A stretch of DNA of 8,184 nt from Synechococcaceae cyanobacterium RL_1_2 (GTDB lineage: Bacteria > Cyanobacteriota > Cyanobacteriia > Cyanobacteriales > JAAUPO01): assembly GCA_012033095.1 (NCBI GenBank), contig JAAUPO010000073.1, forward strand, positions 1 through 8,184, read 5' to 3'. Below the pieces are notes generated by a model. That model was not told the origin of the DNA, made no database searches, and saw only the letters and a program-made list of their open reading frames with translations. Positions 6,941 to 8,184 of this stretch are shown here, in pieces. The number at the start of each line of letters is the position of its first letter. Within the stretch, counting starts at the first letter, position 1. Made by a program: the position numbers and the translations under genes.

Positions 6941-7101
6941 AAAAGCTTGCTGTGTGGTGATCTGTAAAGCTACCTGCGGGAATCAAATGGGGTAACTTTA
7001 GCAAACTCAATAGGAGAATCCGTCCGTATGTAAGCTTGACTAGATAAGGCTTTTGAGCTTGTTAGGTTGAATCCTTGCGGGGAAAACATCGCAAGCTTTT
7101 T
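6941..7101 (+). ncRNA. Candidate structured RNA or attenuating leader, family not recognised
   Basis: AAAAGCTTGC (6941-6950) is perfectly complementary to GCAAGCTTTT (7091-7100), closing a 160-base unit. Inside, TAAAGCTACC (6965-6974) pairs with GGTAACTTTA (6991-7000) apart from one mismatch, and AAGCTT (7032-7037) pairs with GAGCTT (7055-7060), including one wobble pair. The 3' strand of the closing stem also belongs to a local hairpin, CTTGCG/CGCAAG, followed by T5, so two folds compete. The block lies about 105 bases before the permease start on the same strand. It could be a free small RNA, an attenuator or riboswitch-like leader, or the decayed end of a mobile element. I could not match it to 6S, RNase P, tmRNA, SRP RNA or a known riboswitch from memory. 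Transcription is not shown. Confidence 0.3.
7074..7101 (+). terminator. Terminator-like hairpin ahead of the sugar permease
   Basis: CTTGCG (7074-7079) pairs with CGCAAG (7090-7095), extended by a G-T wobble pair, with an 8-10 base loop. C and then TTTTT (7097-7101) follow. The stem is short but has the form of an intrinsic terminator and would end a transcript coming from the foldable block. Confidence 0.4.
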
Positions 7102-7205
7102 GTCCTATTAGTTAGTTTTTGCGTAAGTTCTGACTATAAAGATAACAGTAGAGTGAAAGACGATGATCGTCCTATGATAAGAGAGATTATTGTTGCCCTC
7201 AGTCC

Positions 7206-8069
7206 ATGCACCAAAGCCGCCTTACCCCCTATCTATTTCTATTCCCGGGATTGCTACTATTAGTATTAACCGTATTTTATCCAGCGTTTCAATCCTTTTT
7301 ACTTAGCTTTCAAGAGTTCGGCTACAATCTCACCGTCGCCCCAACATGGGTCGGATTAAGCAATTTCGTTGACCTTAAACAAGACCCCATCTTTTGGAAA
7401 ACCTTAGGACAAACGTTGCTCTATCTCATCGTTGTCGTGCCCATTCTAGCGATCGCATCGTTACTATTAGCAATTTTAGTTAATCAAAAATTACCCGGCA
7501 TTACCTGGTTCCGTGGGGCATTTTATACCCCCGTGGTCATTTCCATGGTGGTTGCCGGTATTGCCTGGAAAGCTGTTTACAATTCCCAAGGTATTCTCAA
7601 TCAGCTGCTAGGCTACCTTGGCCAGGAACCGATCGGCTGGTTAACAGACCCCCAGTTAGCATTATTTAGCGTCATGGTAGTAACGATCTGGAAAGGGTTA
7701 GGCTATTATATGGTGATTTACCTCGCAGGGTTACAATCCTTGCCCCAAGAGCTATACGAAGCCGCTGCGATCGATGGGGCCGACGGTTGGCAAAGTCACC
7801 TCCATCTTACTTTTCCCCTAATGAAACCCTACCTATTTTTAGTAAGTGTGGTCTCAGCGATCGCTGCAACAAAAGTATTTGAAGAAGTGTTTATCCTCAC
7901 CAAAGGAGAACCCAATAGCTCCTCCAAAACCATTGTTTATTATCTCTACGAACAAGGATTTCAGTACGGGAAATATAACTATGCCTGCGCAATCGGGTTA
8001 GTACTATTTTTAGGAATTTTAGTTTTATCCTTGATTAACCTAAAATTGAGCGATCGCTATAGCCCTTAG
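7206..8069 (+). CDS. Sugar ABC transporter permease, MalF/UgpA family
   Basis: A complete 287-residue inner-membrane permease of the carbohydrate uptake (CUT1-type) family. It forms half of the translocation channel, normally with a MalG-like second permease, a periplasmic binding protein and an ATPase. About six hydrophobic segments are visible: residues 9-30, 68-92, 106-122, 151-176, 208-222 and 260-278. The cytoplasmic EAA loop that contacts the ATPase is clear from residue 185 (EAAAIDGADGWQ, then FPLMKP). The N-terminal PYLFLFPGLLLL and the segment WVGLSNF are typical of MalF/UgpA proteins, and the length is usual. The ATG at 7206 fits the family N-terminus, although no strong Shine-Dalgarno precedes it. 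No partner transporter gene is in the window; the next 115 bases hold no gene start I can support. The substrate cannot be told; glycerol-3-phosphate, maltose-type sugars and osmolytes such as glucosylglycerol all use this family. Confidence 0.92.
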   Translation: MHQSRLTPYLFLFPGLLLLVLTVFYPAFQSFLLSFQEFGYNLTVAPTWVGLSNFVDLKQDPIFWKTLGQTLLYLIVVVPILAIASLLLAILVNQKLPGITWFRGAFYTPVVISMVVAGIAWKAVYNSQGILNQLLGYLGQEPIGWLTDPQLALFSVMVVTIWKGLGYYMVIYLAGLQSLPQELYEAAAIDGADGWQSHLHLTFPLMKPYLFLVSVVSAIAATKVFEEVFILTKGEPNSSSKTIVYYLYEQGFQYGKYNYACAIGLVLFLGILVLSLINLKLSDRYSP

Positions 8070-8184
8070 GATCGTGAATTAAATAACTTAGAAATTTGTA
8101 GAGTATCCTTCAAGGGAGCGTAACCCATCGATATTTAAGTTTTAGAGGTTATTAAATTCTTATTCCTTAGAACGTGTTTGAAAA

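Larger units (their letters stand above)
6507..7205. other. Long intergenic region: AT-rich half, then a GC-richer foldable half
   Basis: No protein gene is supported in these 699 bases between two divergent genes. Bases 6507-6850 are very AT-rich and probably hold the NYN promoter. A 10-base direct repeat GGCTATTTAT occurs at 6688-6697 and 6778-6787. Bases 6850-7101 are clearly richer in G and C and contain several inverted repeats, described separately. The last 100 bases are presumably the leader of the permease gene, with no clear promoter or Shine-Dalgarno. Confidence 0.6.

Noticed and set aside
6978..7096. Minus-strand reading of about 39 residues beginning MFSPQGFNLT
   Set aside because: It is short, with no ribosome binding site or recognised domain. 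It lies opposite the foldable block, and its open frame is compatible with chance.
6850..7101. 6S RNA, RNase P RNA, tmRNA, SRP RNA or group I/II intron
   Set aside because: I looked for their hallmark sequences and did not find them. In particular there is no group II domain V hairpin and no reverse transcriptase gene.
7075..7263. 62-residue reading overlapping the permease start
   Set aside because: It starts at a TTG inside the terminator-like hairpin, has no family likeness and overlaps the well-supported permease in another frame.
214..8057. Regulatory role for the eight GCGATCGC octamers
   Set aside because: They are HIP1 sites, a genome-wide cyanobacterial feature, all within coding sequence. 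I used them only as a lineage marker.
8169..8184. Possible insertion-sequence end at the right edge (AACGTGTTTGAAAA)
   Set aside because: The string felt familiar from cyanobacterial elements, but the window ends there and no inverted partner is visible.

Overview
The window is from a cyanobacterial chromosome. The evidence is eight perfect HIP1 octamers (GCGATCGC) in about 8.2 kb, all inside genes, together with an Rcp1-type response regulator, a phytochrome, a cyanobacteriochrome-like GAF domain and a LabA/NYN-type protein. Base composition is moderate and somewhat AT-rich. The genus cannot be told from this sequence.

Left part (1-3053, all + strand): a signalling block. It opens with the 3' part of a stand-alone Rcp1-like response regulator. 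Next comes a hybrid histidine kinase locus split into two same-frame pieces: REC-REC-GAF (480-1829) and HisKA-HATPase-REC (1872-3053). The about 50 bases between them encode the expected linker helix in another frame. The locus is therefore best read as one kinase of about 857 residues broken by two compensating single-base indels. Its GAF domain keeps the Cys-His pair used by cyanobacteriochromes to bind bilin.

Middle (3054-5912): a 287-base intergenic region holds an inverted pair of C/G-rich repeats, a perfect DnaA-box match and a double TGATCA site. It is followed by a complete 755-residue phytochrome histidine kinase of the biliverdin-binding (BphP/CphB) type, with Cys14 before the PAS domain and no Cys in the GAF domain. 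Downstream lie an 18-bp tandem duplication, another copy of the G-rich repeat and a strong hairpin.

Right part: on the minus strand (5913-6506) is an NYN/LabA-like gene whose conserved reading is broken at three homopolymer runs. The 699-base gap that follows is AT-rich, then becomes a GC-richer block that can fold and contains mutually exclusive stems and a terminator-like hairpin. The window ends with a complete MalF/UgpA-type sugar ABC transporter permease (7206-8069, +).

How the genes may work together (inference): the Rcp-like regulator, the GAF-bearing hybrid kinase and the biliverdin-type phytochrome look like a light-signalling phosphorelay neighbourhood. The NYN gene and the permease show no evident link to it. 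No complete novel system is proven. The most unusual items are the double-photosensor layout, the clustered indels in two genes and the foldable leader ahead of the permease.
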